Shown: piece after piece, positions 10,397 to 20,700 of the stretch | Position numbering within the stretch: the first letter of the stretch is position 1 | Layout: every line of letters begins with the position of its first letter | Source: Knoxdaviesia capensis | Taxonomy: Eukaryota > Ascomycota > Sordariomycetes > Microascales > Gondwanamycetaceae | Assembly: GCA_001510575.1 (NCBI GenBank) | Contig: LNGK01000006.1 | Span: forward strand, 2,041,565-2,105,564 | Reading direction: 5' to 3' | DNA length: 64,000 nt | Notes under the pieces: generated by a model | The model's input: only the letters and a program-made list of their open reading frames with translations | Databases searched by the model: none | What the model was told of the DNA's origin: nothing | Translations under genes and position numbers: made by a program

Positions 10397-13252
10397 TTTT
10401 CTCCTACGATACCCCAGAGTTCCGGTTGCCGTTTTGATTTTCTGCGCTTTTTTCTTTTTCTATTTTCTCCTGCCGTGCTTCTGAGTCTGCTTTTCTCTAG
10501 TGGATGATGAGGACAGCGGGGAGTTGATGCAAACCTTTTTTTTTTGCTCCGGCGGTCTCCGGGCATATTATTGTCCGGACCGTGGAGGCTGTGGTTGTTG
10601 ACTGGCATGTGCGTTTTTTCGAAAGAACAGGCATCCGTTGTGTGTTGAAGTTTCGGTTTTTTTCTTCTTTTTTCTTCTTTTTTTTCGTGGTGATTTAGCT
10701 GGAGGCTTTTTGCAGGGGATTCTTCTCTACTTCGTTGTTGTTGATTATTGGGCTTCCTCGAACTGAGTTCTATGATAGTCGCGAGACGGAAGAACCCGAG
10801 GGGACCGGGAGACCGGGACTTTCGGCGAAAAATGGAAAGAAAAGGGGATCCTGGCATTCTTGGTTCTTTCTCGAGTTCTTAGCACACATCAAGCATTCTC
10901 CTCCGTCCTTGTCTGTTATTATGTGCTCCCGAGTTCGATGATAGCCTCGAAAAAAAGAACGATGTTTACTACCATGTGTTCCGTGCTGTGTGTGTGTGTG
11001 TTTGTGTGTGTGGGCATGTTTCTGGCTCGGGCTTGCGTTGTATGTTGACGTGATATCTGTCTGTCGTCTTCAAATTTGACTATTTCTTCTGTTCTTTTCA
11101 CCTCGATGTTCGTTCGTCAAACCTCAACCCACATATCTAGTTACTAACTATTTCGGTGCACATGCATCTCTCAGCCATTGCGGCTCTGCTTCTAGGCCGA
11201 TGAGATAGATGTCGGGGCCTGTAGCGGGAATATGCGCGGGAAAGGGAACCCAGGACGGAAGACGAGGGATGGAGGGTGTGTTTTATTTGAATTCCGGGCA
11301 TGAGGGCTTTTTTTCTTCCTTGGAGTCTTCCCTCAGGATTGGTTTCTCGCAACATAGAGCAGACAGCAGCGTGTTGTGTTGTGGAAGAGGGCTTGCCTCT
11401 CTCTTCCATGAACTCTAATTATGGGGTCTCTTTTTCTTCTTCTTCTTTTTTTTTTCGGGATTATTTACTTGTTCTTCGGCTCGTTCTAGGGTTATCTGGA
11501 GATACTCGCTGGCGGTGTTCTGGAAGGAGATTGCCAGGTGCGGTGGGCTGGAATGCTGGGCTGAGATTCGGCCGAGGACTGGAAGGTTTTTTCTTTTTTT
11601 TTTTTTGTTGACATCCACTTTCTTTCTGCGGTGGGCTTTTGATTCTCAGTCCTTGGGTCTCTGTGACTTTAACTTTTCGTCTCTTTTGCTCTATCGGAGA
11701 GGGGATGATGGCGCGGACGTAAGGGGAGTGTGCCGGAGGTGTGGGGTGCATGCTCGGTGTAAGTGGTTGCAGCATCGCGGAGGGTGTGCGCACCGAGAAG
11801 ACCAACGACCAGCACGCGAAGGACGATGTTCGGGAGCGGGAGTGTACGGACACCGCCGGCGGCGAGGCTCACCACAGTGGTCTTTGTTTTCTTTCTGCGG
11901 CTGCTGGACTCGCAGATGGGCGAACATATATATCCCCGGCGACCACTGGCATGCACACCTGGAATGTGTATCTGGTCGACAGGAGATTTGCGGGATGGGT
12001 CTCCTAGTATCAGCCCACAGTCCATAAAAAAATCCCCAAAAAAAAGGCCAGGAGATGAGGTGGGCTTAGCATTCCAGCTGTGGAGTGAGAGGAAGAGGCG
12101 AGCTGTTGCGAGCTGTGGATGCCGGGCAAGAATGGGCTGGAGATTGGGTGAAGCTGGAGGAGGATGAAGCAGGACAGGCAAGCAGAGGAGGAAGGGTTGG
12201 ATGGTTGCTGGGTTGCTGGGTTGATGGGGAGGAATTCTTGGAGGTTTGCGTGGGAGGGAGACCTCTCTCTCTCTCTCTCTCTCGCTCTCTCTGTATTTTG
12301 TCTGTAGATGTGTATGTTGTGTGTGTGTGTGTCTCCCTCTGCGAGTGGTGTTCCCCCTCTCTTCGGATCTCCCTGGGCAGATATCTCTCTCCATCTCCGG
12401 TTGACTGATCCGGCTCTGCGGCCTCCTTCTGGCCGAACCACCAGTAGAGGACAGACGCCGAGACGTTCCATGGAGAAGGAGACAACACGACCCGATGCGA
12501 GAACAGAAGCGAGGAAGCAGAGACTGGTGGGACTGGAGAGGCAAACAGGAAGCACCACAGCAAGACTGTTCACCTCGTTTGGCCTCCTCCCTTCCCACCT
12601 GGCATTTCTGGGGATTCCCGTCCGGCGTCCCTTTAGAGATTGGATATTTATTATTTTCCTTTTTTGGGACTGCCTGGCGGGTGACGACTTTGTCTCTCTT
12701 GCCCCTCCTCGTCGTCTCTGTTTTCTTTTTTTTTTTTTTCGTCTCTTCGTCGTCTGCTTGTTTTGTTTACCTGGAACCTTGAGACATCACCGTACAGCGA
12801 GCTGAGAGACAGGTTTATCTGGATGCCAATGTGCATTTATCTGTGTGTGCTCGGGATCCTTCGTCGTCTTCTAACACACATCTGCACGATCTGCTTTTTC
12901 CTTCTTCTCTCTCTTCACCTCTCTTCCCTTCCCTCTCTCTCTCTCTCTCTCTCCGTCTCACGCTCACGCTCTCTGTTCCGGGCCGTGGTCTTCAGGTCGT
13001 CTCCGAGAAATGACGATACCCTCACACTGATCCGTCCTTCGTGTTTCTACCTTCGGGGAAGTTGTCGTTCGTTTACTAGTCACTCGTTTGAAACATACTC
13101 TCGCTTTGCAGAGCCACATTCTTTTTTTTTCTTTCTTTTTTTTTCTTTTCTGTTTGTTCTCTAGAGGCTGATCGTTCGCGCAGCTCATCCAGTCGTTTAA
13201 TTACTCACCTTGATACCCTTCTAATAACTTACATCCAAAACAATCAATCACC
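10397..13252. other. 2.9 kb spacer: 3' region of DUF1996 gene and promoter of the next gene
   Basis: No supportable gene. The first few hundred bases are T-rich and probably hold the 3'UTR of the DUF1996 gene. From about 12260 to 13150 the plus strand has repeated CT tracts (12264-12292, 12931-12954) and T runs, ending in a CAATCACC context before the ATG at 13253. This pattern fits a long pyrimidine-rich promoter and leader for the downstream membrane protein gene. Confidence 0.6.
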
Positions 13253-16200
13253 ATGACCGCCTTCCTCGCCGTCCCGCGCACCGACACGCTCGAGTCGCTG
13301 CACAAGCCGTCGGCCATCCCCATCGGCTGGCTGCTCGCGCTGGTCATCGGCGGCGGCATCCTGCTGGCCTCGGCCCTGGGCGCCCTGCTGTACTGGCTCT
13401 CGTGCCGCCGCCGCCGCCGCCACATGGTCGCCGGCCCGGTGTGTCTGTCCGACGTCTCGCTGCCCGAGACCGCCACGCCGGTGACCGCCGCCACGCTGGG
13501 CCTGGAGCCGAAGACCCACGCCTTCATGGACGACGACGTGACCGTCGTCAACAGCGTCGACGACGACGTGTACCGCCGCTACCATTTCCACGCCGACCAC
13601 CACCAGCCGCTGGCGTCGAGCCCGCACCTGAGTGCGCGCCACCGCGATACCCAGCGCTGGGCCGACCAGATCGTGCCGCCCGTGCCGGGCGTCCCGCACA
13701 CCGCGGCCCTCGGCGTCGTGGATGTTTCGGGTGCGCCGCGCCGCTCGACGCTGACCAAGCCGCAGCCGCAGCGCCAGTCGGGACATGCGCGCATCTACTC
13801 GCTGCCGCAGTCGCTGCTCGGCCGCCTGCCGCTCTCCAGCACTGCGGACTCGACCACCCCGAAGACGGCGGCTGCCTGGCTAGACGGCGACGCGCTGCAC
13901 GGCCCCGTTGTCAACCCGCAGCCGGCGGTCCCGCCGCCCATGGGCCGCTCGAAAACCATGACGGCGGCGTCGGCCGCTATCGGGCTCGCTGCGCTGCGCG
14001 ACTCGGGGAACAGCCACCGCCGCTCGCAGAGTCTGTGCGACACGTGGATCATGCGCTCGCCGACCTTGCCGAACGTCACGCCGGCCCATGAGCCGCCGCA
14101 TCTGAGTCTGGACCAGCTTGCTGGCGCGGGGTCGGCGGCTGGCGGCATGCAGTGGCCGCTGCCGAATGCGATGGCCGGGTGGTACGCAGTCCCGGCTTCT
14201 GGACCCGCGGGAACTGCGGGACACGGCAGTGGAAGCGCGCCGATCATGTACCGGGTGCCGGACTCTGCGCCCAAGACTCCCAGCCACGGAGGGAGTAGCC
14301 ACTCCCGCAACCTCAGCCGCGGCACCAACACGCTGTCGATTGTAACCCCACAGGTGCCCCCGGTCCCGCACACCAGCAAAGGGAGCAACGGTAGCACCGG
14401 CACCAATACCGCCGGGAGCGCCGGCCGGAACTACTACGTGCAGACTCCGCGCACACCCCAGCGCCGCATGCGCGCCACCGTGACCATGGACGCCGACCTG
14501 GCAGATATCCTGCGGTCGACCGACCAGCGCCTGCAGCGCGGCGGCAGCGGCGCAGGAAACGGCTCCGGCAGCGCACGCCACACCCCGGCGTCGTCGCCCA
14601 CCAAGTCTGTGCGCAGCCTGGGCCTGCGGGACGCCCAGCCGCCGATCAGCGCGGTCAAGCGTGTCCCGCCGCCCCAGATGCAGCCGCCGGTGCCCATGCA
14701 GCCGCCGGTGCCAGTCGCGGCGCCGCGGCCTGTAGAGCCGGTGAAGCGGGAGCGCCCCCAGTCGACCGACTCGGGCATTTCGGATGCGACCAGCATTCTG
14801 GAGGACGCCCGCGCCGACGGCCCGGACGGCGATGAGGAGGTCACCACGCCGCTGTCGAGCCCCAGCCGGCGTGTGGCGGCAGCCGGGGCACACTCGGGTC
14901 CCGCGCCGGCCTTCCCGGCCATGGAGGCGGCAAGCAAGACCATGACTGGCTCTGCACCGCCGCAGTTGACTCTGGCGTACGAAGAGCGCTCAATGTCGCT
15001 GACCAGCCAAGTCTCCTCAGCCCTGTCGACACTGTACAGCGAGAACGAGGCCGACGAGGAAGAGGCCAAGAAATGGGCCAAGCTGGCCGCCCCCGCCACG
15101 GCGGTGGTGGTCCCGCCTGCCCCAGACTCACAGCTCCTCCAAGTCCCCCAGCCCGGCTCGTCCAACAGCGACGACAGTGACGACGACGGCGCCGCGCAGG
15201 AGGCGAACAAGAAGAAGAAGAAACGCCTGCGCGCATCAACCGAGCCGGGCCGCCCGCCCAAGCAGGGCTCGCGCGACGACGAGGATGACGCGCACGGCGA
15301 GGGCGGCGACGTGTTCACGTCCCCCATCCGCCTCTCGGCGGTGCGCCGCTCCAACCACAGCCGCCGCCAGTCCGGCCACGTCTCGGGCTCGTCCGCCGCG
15401 ACCGGTGCGGCGGGAGGCCACTCGGTGCGGTACGCCGCGGGGCCGGGCCCGGCCCCGTCGCGCCCGGTCGGCCGCCCCATGTCCGGCAGCTCGAGCTGGT
15501 CGGGCCGCGTCACGCCGTCGGAGACCAGCAGCGTCGCCACGGACGACGACGACGACGAGGACCGCCTCGGCACCGCCCGCATGCTCTCGATCGTGCAGGC
15601 GGCGCCCGCGCTCCCGCCGCCCACATCGCCGGGCAGCACCGCCGCGATTTCCGTGGCGGGCGCCGCGGCCGTCGCGGCGTCTGACGTTGAGGTGCGCAAG
15701 AGCGCCGTGATCTACCGCACCGGCGGTGTGCTGCGCGATGCGCGCCGGAGTATCCTGCGGGCCATGGTGACGGCCGAGCCGCCGCGGCCGGCGTCGTCGG
15801 CTGAGAGCCTGGAGACCGAGGACAGCTTTGGCTCGTGGCCGGAGCTGGCGGTGCCGCCGCTGCAGCCGCTGCGCCCCGTCAGGAGCTCGCCGACCCTGGG
15901 CACCGGCGATGTAGCCCGTCTGTCGGTGTCCAGCGGTGGAAATGCGAATCGCGGACGTTCTCGCACCGCCCGGCCGTTGCCCGACCCGGCGCGCTCGGCA
16001 CGGCCGATCACGGTGGTGCTGGGCGGCGCGATGCACTACGTGATCCCCGGCACCAACAGGAACACCTACATCCCTGCATCGCGAGTGGTCATGCCGACGT
16101 CAGCCTCAGCATCCACCTGTGTGTCCAGCGCGGGCTCGGCGACCTCCGCGCCACCCAGCCCGCGCCGCATGTCCAGCCAGAGCCAGACGGCCGCGCCGGT

Positions 16201-17020
16201 GCAGCAGATCACGCCGGCCAGCCCGACGATGGCGGCCACGCTCGGCCTCGTGGCGACCATCTCGCAGCTGCGCCGCATGAACTCGCAGATGAGCGTGGTC
16301 AGCACCGCGTCGACCACCTCCGGCATGACCACCAGCACGGCGGCCAGCGACGGCGGCTTCGGCGGGCGCGCAGGGGGCTCATCGCCGCTGCAGGCTGATG
16401 CACGGCCGCTGTACTCGGGGGCGCACAGCAACCGCAACAGCGGCGGGTGGAGTGCCGGAAGCGGAGCTCGACCTGGAAACGGAAGTGCGGCGCGGCGCAG
16501 CGGATCAGCGCGGGCACGAGCCGACGGCCGCCGGAACTACCTGTCGATGGGCGGCGCCAGCGTCGCCGTGCCCAGCGTGGCGACGCCGACCACGCGCGCA
16601 CGCCACACGCGCCAGTCGCTCTCGCAGTCGCAGCTGCCGACCGCCTCCGCGGCCTCCGCGCGCCGCCTGAGCACCAGCAGCACCAGCGCGCCAGGCAGCC
16701 GCAGCGCCAGCAAGGAGCGCAGCGGCGCGACCCAGAGCCCGAACCACCACCGGCGCAGCCGCACGGCGAGCGACCTGCGCTACGCAACCGCGGGCGCGAC
16801 CTCCGCGGGCACTGCCCCGGCGCGCCCGTCGTCGCGGGTACGCTTCGCGGACCACGACTCGGTGGTGGTGATTGTGTCGTCGCCGGCGGCCAGTCCGAAG
16901 CGCGCTAGCCGGGATAGTGGCGGCTTGTACGATGCCGACGGGTTCTTGAAGAGCTCGCCGGAGCGGGCGAGCGTTGTGGCGGGACCGATGGTGAGCAATA
17001 TCCGGCGGAAGCGGGTGTAG
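13253..17020 (+). CDS. Large single-pass membrane protein with disordered Ser/Ala-rich cytoplasmic tail
   Basis: One uninterrupted frame of 1255 residues. Residues 22-50 are a clear transmembrane helix (IPIGWLLALVIGG onward), followed at once by CRRRRRH, which predicts an outside N-terminus and a cytoplasmic tail of about 1200 residues. There is no cleavable signal peptide. The tail is low complexity (Ser, Ala, Pro, Gly, Arg) with many SP/TP sites, Asp/Glu patches, and a basic KKKKKRLR stretch near residue 650 that resembles a nuclear localisation signal or polybasic lipid-binding patch. Residues 1195-1198 read RVRF, followed by AD, a good match to the RVxF docking motif for protein phosphatase 1. 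I recognise no catalytic domain. The layout resembles fungal wall-stress or cell-cortex membrane scaffolds, but that is inference. GC content is very high, so antisense frames are open too. Confidence 0.85.
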   Translation: MTAFLAVPRTDTLESLHKPSAIPIGWLLALVIGGGILLASALGALLYWLSCRRRRRHMVAGPVCLSDVSLPETATPVTAATLGLEPKTHAFMDDDVTVVNSVDDDVYRRYHFHADHHQPLASSPHLSARHRDTQRWADQIVPPVPGVPHTAALGVVDVSGAPRRSTLTKPQPQRQSGHARIYSLPQSLLGRLPLSSTADSTTPKTAAAWLDGDALHGPVVNPQPAVPPPMGRSKTMTAASAAIGLAALRDSGNSHRRSQSLCDTWIMRSPTLPNVTPAHEPPHLSLDQLAGAGSAAGGMQWPLPNAMAGWYAVPASGPAGTAGHGSGSAPIMYRVPDSAPKTPSHGGSSHSRNLSRGTNTLSIVTPQVPPVPHTSKGSNGSTGTNTAGSAGRNYYVQTPRTPQRRMRATVTMDADLADILRSTDQRLQRGGSGAGNGSGSARHTPASSPTKSVRSLGLRDAQPPISAVKRVPPPQMQPPVPMQPPVPVAAPRPVEPVKRERPQSTDSGISDATSILEDARADGPDGDEEVTTPLSSPSRRVAAAGAHSGPAPAFPAMEAASKTMTGSAPPQLTLAYEERSMSLTSQVSSALSTLYSENEADEEEAKKWAKLAAPATAVVVPPAPDSQLLQVPQPGSSNSDDSDDDGAAQEANKKKKKRLRASTEPGRPPKQGSRDDEDDAHGEGGDVFTSPIRLSAVRRSNHSRRQSGHVSGSSAATGAAGGHSVRYAAGPGPAPSRPVGRPMSGSSSWSGRVTPSETSSVATDDDDDEDRLGTARMLSIVQAAPALPPPTSPGSTAAISVAGAAAVAASDVEVRKSAVIYRTGGVLRDARRSILRAMVTAEPPRPASSAESLETEDSFGSWPELAVPPLQPLRPVRSSPTLGTGDVARLSVSSGGNANRGRSRTARPLPDPARSARPITVVLGGAMHYVIPGTNRNTYIPASRVVMPTSASASTCVSSAGSATSAPPSPRRMSSQSQTAAPVQQITPASPTMAATLGLVATISQLRRMNSQMSVVSTASTTSGMTTSTAASDGGFGGRAGGSSPLQADARPLYSGAHSNRNSGGWSAGSGARPGNGSAARRSGSARARADGRRNYLSMGGASVAVPSVATPTTRARHTRQSLSQSQLPTASAASARRLSTSSTSAPGSRSASKERSGATQSPNHHRRSRTASDLRYATAGATSAGTAPARPSSRVRFADHDSVVVIVSSPAASPKRASRDSGGLYDADGFLKSSPERASVVAGPMVSNIRRKRV

Positions 17021-17475
17021 TGTGATAATTGTGGATTGTGGTTGAAGTCTGGGTGGTGGTGGTGATGTCGACGGCGTTCAGGGCGGAGGCACCTGTTTCT
17101 TTTGTTTCTTCTCTTCTCTTCTTTCCCGGTACGGTCCCGACCGGGCCGGACTTGTTCTTCTATCCTTAGCACCTTCTTCGCCGTATATAATTCAAGTGTC
17201 GTTCATGATAGCCCACCTCTTCCAAAACATAACGTGAACCCCCCCAATGGACAGGAACAGGAGCATCAAACATGTGTATATCTTGCCGTAGCTCGCAAAA
17301 CCAAAGAACAAAAACATATTGAACAAGTGCTTTTAAGACGCCGACTGAAAACCATGTACCCCAAAGACCCAAACTCCCGTACTCTAGAAGGATTCCCGCC
17401 CATTGCAAACACGCCACACGCCACACGCCAAACGCATCTCTATCGCGGCGACAGAGAAGCAAGACACCGATGACC
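17021..17475. other. Convergent 3' intergenic region
   Basis: About 455 bp between the stop of the large membrane protein gene (+) and the stop of the Lot5/ICln-like gene (minus). It presumably holds both 3'UTRs. No other structure is evident. Confidence 0.7.
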
Positions 17476-18452
17476 TTACTCGCGTCTCGCCCGCTTCTCG
17501 CCGCCATCATGTCCATTCACCTGCCCCTCACCCGCCTCTTCCTCACCGTCATCGCCAGCAGCCTCGCCAGTCACGCCCTCCATCTCCTCGCGCAGCCGCA
17601 CACGCCCCGCGCCCTCGCCCAACAGCTCGCTATCCACCGCGCCGACCCAGTTGCCCGCCTCGTCGAAGAACTCATGCGCGTTCTCCGCCGTGATCCACCC
17701 GCCCGACCCGGGGAACGGCGCCGGCAGGCTGCCGTCCAGAGTGCCGGTCTCGCCGGCGCCGTCAAACAGGATCTCGCGGCCGACCTGCACGTGCGGGCCG
17801 TACTCGTCGCCGTCGTCGTCCGACATCTCGGCGTCCGGGTGCAGGTCCGAGCAGGCTGCGAGCGCGCTGAAGAGCTCGGCGGCGGCCGACGGGACAAGCA
17901 GTGTGAGGTCGAGGGTAGCGGCGCCGTCGTCGTCATTGTCGGAGGCATCGCCGGGGAGTTCGAGCTGGAGCCAGACTGTCGGGGTGGTGCCGACCGAGCT
18001 GCGCGCGTGGATTGCAATGCGTTGGTAGGGGAGCGAGGTGCCGGCTGCGGCGGCGGGGTTGTACAGGATGAACGATCTACGGACAAGCAAACAGCAGTTA
18101 GTATTATGTGCTCCGCTCATGGCCCCAGACGAATACACAGTGGAAACAGAAAACAGGGAAGCACGCACTCGGTCGACACATAGACATCAACCACGAACTC
18201 GCGCGTCCGCGCCCGACTCTCCGCCTCCAGCGCCGCCGCCTCTGGTGCTCCGGCCTCCACACCAGCAGACTCCGGGAACACCGCCAGCCGGCCCAAGGCG
18301 GCCGCGTCGACCCACGCGCGCACGCCGGCTGCGCTGAAGTGCAGAATCGGCTTCGCGAGCACGAAGGACGCCGGGGTGCTGGCTTCCCAGGTTTCCAGCG
18401 GGATGAAGGCGTCTGCCGCGGGCGGGGCCGCCAGAGTTGTCGGGAGGGACAT
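17476..18452 (-). CDS. Lot5/ICln-like protein (regulator of volume decrease, methylosome family)
   Basis: Two exons on the minus strand (18452-18169 and 18076-17476) join in frame through a GTGCGT donor, an ACTAAC branch site and a CCGTAG acceptor to give 294 residues. The join produces VSTESFILYNP, followed by LPYQRIAIHA and TVWLQLEL, the typical order of the Voldacs (PF03517) PH-like fold of pICln and yeast Lot5. An acidic loop DNDDDG and a second acidic patch near DAEMSDDDGDEYGP match the acidic inserts of this family. The C-terminus is Gly/Glu rich and charged. In animals ICln chaperones Sm proteins to the PRMT5 methylosome; in fungi the role is less well studied. It shares a 429 bp divergent promoter region with the gene at 18882. 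Confidence 0.85.
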
Positions 18453-18881
18453 TGTTGCGGTGGGCTCGTTCGAGAATACTTGGAGAGGCTTTCAATGTGG
18501 GAAACAATAAAACAATTTGGGTTCGAAATCCTGGACTTTGCCGTTTGTCCTTGTTGTTTGAAGGTGATATTGAAGGTGAAAAGTGATGGGAAAAAAAACC
18601 ACTGCTCGAAATTCCCCAAGTCCCGTTTCCTTCCCCACTGCTATCTTATCAGCTTATCGATAGACCTCGTGCCAAAAGTGTGCCGACAGTTTTGGACTCC
18701 AGCTATTTTCGCCTCGATCTCAAACTTGGCTTGAACCTCCCTCCTCTCCTCGAGTGTCTCAGTCACTTTTGTCTGTCGGCCTTCACTCTTTCACATTCTC
18801 GCCCTCGGCCTTTACTCAGTGACCCCTCAGACGTCTGAACTTCCCTGTGAACTCTCTACGCCCGCTCGTTGCCAGTCCACC
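18453..18881. promoter_or_regulatory. Divergent promoter region between the ICln-like gene and the 206-residue protein gene
   Basis: 429 bp separate the two divergent start codons. The right half is CT rich on the plus strand and ends CCACC before the ATG. No TATA box is obvious. A GGGTTCGAAATCC sequence at about 18510 resembles a tRNA B box but has no tRNA around it. Confidence 0.6.
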
Positions 18882-19610
18882 ATGTCGAGCCACGGTTCGT
18901 TCCTCGGCCACCCCCCCCCCCCTCTCTCCCCCGCGCATCTTGTTGATGAGGCTGCGCTCAGCCCTACCAGTGCCCAGCAACTAACCGCTTCTCTCTTCAC
19001 AGACACCCACCCCCTCCTCCAACAAATCGCCCTGACCGTGTCGCCCTTCATCAACCTCCCCACCGCCCCGACCCTCTCGTACAACTACAAGCAGATGCCG
19101 AGCAGTCTCCCGCCGTCGCTCCTCGACGCGCCGTCCGCGCCGCCGGCCCCCGCGTCGTCCGACGCCCCCGCCGACCCCGCCGCACAACCTGAAGCCCCGC
19201 GCCCGCGCTACGTGGTCTCGGCCGCCGGCCACGCCGCCCACCCGACCGAGATCTCTGCCGCCTGCCAGGACCTGCTGGCCCACCTGCAGCGCGCCGAGGC
19301 GGATGCAACCCGGCTGCTCGCGGCCTTCCGTGCCGATGTGGCCGCGCGCGACCTCGCCGAGAAACGCCGTGTGGCCCCGGGCTGGCTAGACTCCGAGAGC
19401 CGGTTGCTGACCCCTGTACAGGCCGCCCGGTCGCCGCCGCCGCTGACCCCAGCCGCTGGTGGAGGTGCGGGTGCGGGTGCGCCGGGGACCGCGGAGCCGA
19501 CCGGAGGTGCCGGTGCGAAGGCCGAGAACTCGGCGGCTCATGATGAGGAGGGCCGCCAGATGGACTTGGCGTTTGGGGCCATGTCGCTACGGCCGGCTGG
19601 TGGTGCGTAG
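18882..19610 (+). CDS. Conserved-looking fungal protein of unknown function, 206 residues
   Basis: A 13-nt first exon (18882-18894, encoding MSSH plus one base) joins exon 2 (19003-19610) across a GTTCGT...CTTCACAG intron with a CAACTAAC branch site, giving MSSHDTHPLLQQIA and 206 residues. A reading that ignores the intron stays open through the intron but inserts a Pro-rich stretch, so the spliced form is preferred. Residues about 85-140 are predicted helical and probably coiled coil (ISAACQDLLAHLQRAEADA onward), ending with a basic KRRVAPGWLDSESRLL motif that looks conserved in type. The rest is Pro/Ala/Gly-rich and disordered. I do not recognise the family; a small subunit of a larger complex would fit the size and helix content but is only a guess. 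Confidence 0.75.
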   Translation: MSSHGSFLGHPPPPLSPAHLVDEAALSPTSAQQLTASLFTDTHPLLQQIALTVSPFINLPTAPTLSYNYKQMPSSLPPSLLDAPSAPPAPASSDAPADPAAQPEAPRPRYVVSAAGHAAHPTEISAACQDLLAHLQRAEADATRLLAAFRADVAARDLAEKRRVAPGWLDSESRLLTPVQAARSPPPLTPAAGGGAGAGAPGTAEPTGGAGAKAENSAAHDEEGRQMDLAFGAMSLRPAGGA

Positions 19611-20700
19611 CTGGTGCGTAAAGGGAGTTGGCTTTTCTTTGGTTTTATTTTCTCGTGGGTTTTGTGTGTTTGGGTTTCTGCGGTCACTGGGTTCTTTCTT
19701 CGGTCGGGTAGGATTTCGTCAACTAGTCGAGACGATATAACCTCGGTTTAGGTAGCTGGTATCTGGGACATATAAATTTCCCGGCCATGTTTTACAAATG
19801 AACATGTACGATTCACGGCTTCACCTTTTTGCGAGTTCGCACACACGTATCACGATATTCGAAAAGGCACAGCAACAGACTCAGGTCTTTAAACTGGAGG
19901 ATAAACAAGGCGTAGTAACATTTCAAAAAGCTAGAAACGTATCTCTCTGGAGCTCAAATAGAACTCGCCACATCGGCCGGACCCTCCCACGGCCCATTGA
20001 TTCTGGTTCGTTACACAAAAAAAAAGAGAAAGAAAAAAAAACATATACAGTTGATGTAGTCCAAAACGACTCAATTACCCCGAAGGGTTTAAATAAAAGC
20101 CCCCCGTTAGAGAGGGAGATCGAAGGCGAAAAAGGCAAAAGGAACACAAAAATGAAACGAAAATGGAGAAATATCATTCTAGATCTGGAAGGCGAAGAAG
20201 CAAGAAAAAAACAAAGATATAAGAGAGTGGACGATGATCGTGTTCACCGTTTTATAGATGGGCCATAGCCATGTCCAAGACGTAGCCCGAACACACAAGA
20301 TCGGGGGATATCAGCATATAACAAGCTCGCCATTGTGTTAGAGAGTACCATGGCAACGCTGCAGTACAATACTCCCGCTTCCACGCCAGGAACACCGGCC
20401 AAGTCGCTCAAAATCAATGTGCACACTGCGTGCCGATGATGTTGGCGCCGGTGGGCTGAAATAGTCGGTTTGGGAGAAAAGAGAAAGAAGAAAGAAATAT
20501 GAGGGTATCAAATGAGAAGAGGAAAGAACAACACCGCAAAACCACCCCGAGCACTCCGTGCATACCGGGACCGGAAACACACCGGATAAGGAAATTAGAC
20601 AATCCGTCGGCCGCGTAAAGCGATCGCCAGCAAACGCCAGGGAAGAGAACAACCTAGCCCAGTTTCCAGGGTTTCAGTCGAGGAAAAGCAGGTTACGGGT
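19611..20700. other. Convergent 3' intergenic region, 1.1 kb
   Basis: Holds the 3' ends of the 206-residue protein gene (+) and of the Opi1-like gene (minus). A 156-codon open frame at 19798-20268 (+) is A-rich and Lys-rich with no domain, and lies where the 3'UTR of the Opi1-like gene should be, so it is not called. T-rich stretches on the minus strand fit UTR sequence. Confidence 0.6.

Noticed and set aside
14434..15699. 421-codon frame on the minus strand inside the large membrane protein gene
   Set aside because: Antisense to a GC-rich Ser/Ala-coding sequence. No domain, and several similar overlapping frames exist in the same stretch.
19798..20268. 156-codon frame on the plus strand
   Set aside because: A-rich and Lys-rich, located in the expected 3'UTR of the convergent Opi1-like gene, with no recognisable domain.
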